From contig CALGVL010000102.1 of NCBI GenBank assembly GCA_937930165.1, positions 1 to 14,786 of the forward strand: a stretch of 14,786 nucleotides of DNA. Reading direction: 5' to 3'. The translations under genes were made by a program, and so were the position numbers. The stretch's first letter is position 1; every line of letters begins with the position of its first letter. Under the pieces are notes generated by a model. That model ran no database searches, had not been told where the DNA came from, and was given only the letters and a program-made list of their open reading frames with translations. Below, piece by piece: positions 14,413-14,786 of the stretch. Source of the DNA: an uncultured Acetobacteraceae bacterium. GTDB lineage: Bacteria > Pseudomonadota > Alphaproteobacteria > Acetobacterales > Acetobacteraceae.

Positions 14413-14727
14413 TCAGCCGCTTGAGACAGGATTGGGCTCTCGACTCATGGTCAGGGTGGTGCCTTCGCGGACCACTGTGGCGCCCTCGCGCACGGAGGTC
14501 GGGTCGAAGAGCTGGATCGGCGCCCCCGGCATCACCGTGCTGATGGCATGTTTGTAGACAAGCTGCGTATGTCCGTCCCGGCGCAGCAGGACGGAGAAAT
14601 TATCGAACCAGGTAATGATCCCCTGCAGTTTCACACCGTTCACGAGGAAGATCGTAACGGGAGTCTTGCTCTTGCGAACGTGGTTCAGGAACACGTCCTG
14701 CACGTTCTGGGACTTCTCTGCGGCCAC
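14413..14727 (-). CDS. hfq: RNA chaperone Hfq
   Basis: 104 aa. Hfq forms a hexameric Sm-like ring that helps small RNAs pair with mRNAs. The Sm1 region ([20 protein letters not shown], 29-48) and Sm2 with the YKHA motif (58-61) are intact, as is the Q10-D11 equivalent of the proximal-face Gln in E. coli; a roughly 30-residue polar tail follows. The start is a GTG at 14727-14725 because AGAAGGA (minus strand, plus 14735-14741) stands 7 nt upstream and [11 protein letters not shown] matches alphaproteobacterial Hfq N-termini. No in-frame ATG lies between it and the window edge, although that stretch is open ([11 protein letters not shown]), so a longer start outside cannot be fully excluded. 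Confidence 0.93.
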   Translation of the reverse strand: MAAEKSQNVQDVFLNHVRKSKTPVTIFLVNGVKLQGIITWFDNFSVLLRRDGHTQLVYKHAISTVMPGAPIQLFDPTSVREGATVVREGTTLTMSREPNPVSSG

Positions 14728-14786
14728 GGCGCGGTCCTTCTTGTTGTTCTTGGCGGGCGCATGGATGCGGCCCGCCGCGGCGGGGG

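Noticed and set aside
12516..14543. 675-codon open frame on the plus strand opposite hflX and the monophosphatase gene
   Set aside because: Its product is Arg/Pro/Gly-rich without domains, and both overlapping minus-strand genes have full motif sets and coupled starts.
1..14786. CRISPR array, toxin-antitoxin, prophage or defence cassette
   Set aside because: No periodic repeats, small paired genes, phage proteins or defence domains were seen on either strand.

Overview
The window looks like ordinary chromosome from a high-GC alphaproteobacterium, most likely Acetobacteraceae (Roseomonas-like). Pointers are strong G/C bias at third codon positions, an Hfq with the alphaproteobacterial N-terminus [16 protein letters not shown], a short MetRS without a Cys zinc knuckle, and a tmk-holB-metG-tatD-MBL gene order that I recall from other alphaproteobacteria. 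The family-level placement is inference.

Layout. Positions 1-258 hold the first 12 codons of a leftward gene (possibly an IS transposase) and an upstream region. An LpxR-type lipid A deacylase (259-1263, +) then converges, across a strong hairpin, on an MmgE/PrpD-family gene (1303-2703, -). From 2814 to 10814 eight + strand genes are packed with overlaps or short gaps: mltB-like lytic transglycosylase, rlpA, a D,D-carboxypeptidase, tmk, holB, metG, tatD and an MBL-fold hydrolase. The first three remodel or trim peptidoglycan. The rest supply dTTP, clamp loading, Met-tRNA and nucleic-acid or phosphoester hydrolysis, so the set reads as a growth and division operon. mazG (11033-11848, +) follows after an AT-rich leader with DnaA-box-like 9-mers. 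The right end is a - strand operon, hfq-hflX-inositol-monophosphatase-like (14727 down to 12226), convergent with mazG.

The two non-coding stretches deserve most attention. 10815-11032 (upstream of mazG) has two CTATCCACA boxes one helical turn apart plus two further near-matches beside an AT-rich segment. 11849-12225 (between mazG and the monophosphatase gene) starts AT-rich with a perfect 19-nt inverted repeat and continues into a GC-rich, strongly self-complementary segment that could encode a structured RNA. I found no CRISPR array, tRNA, rRNA, toxin-antitoxin pair, prophage or defence system. Apart from these leads the window is housekeeping.
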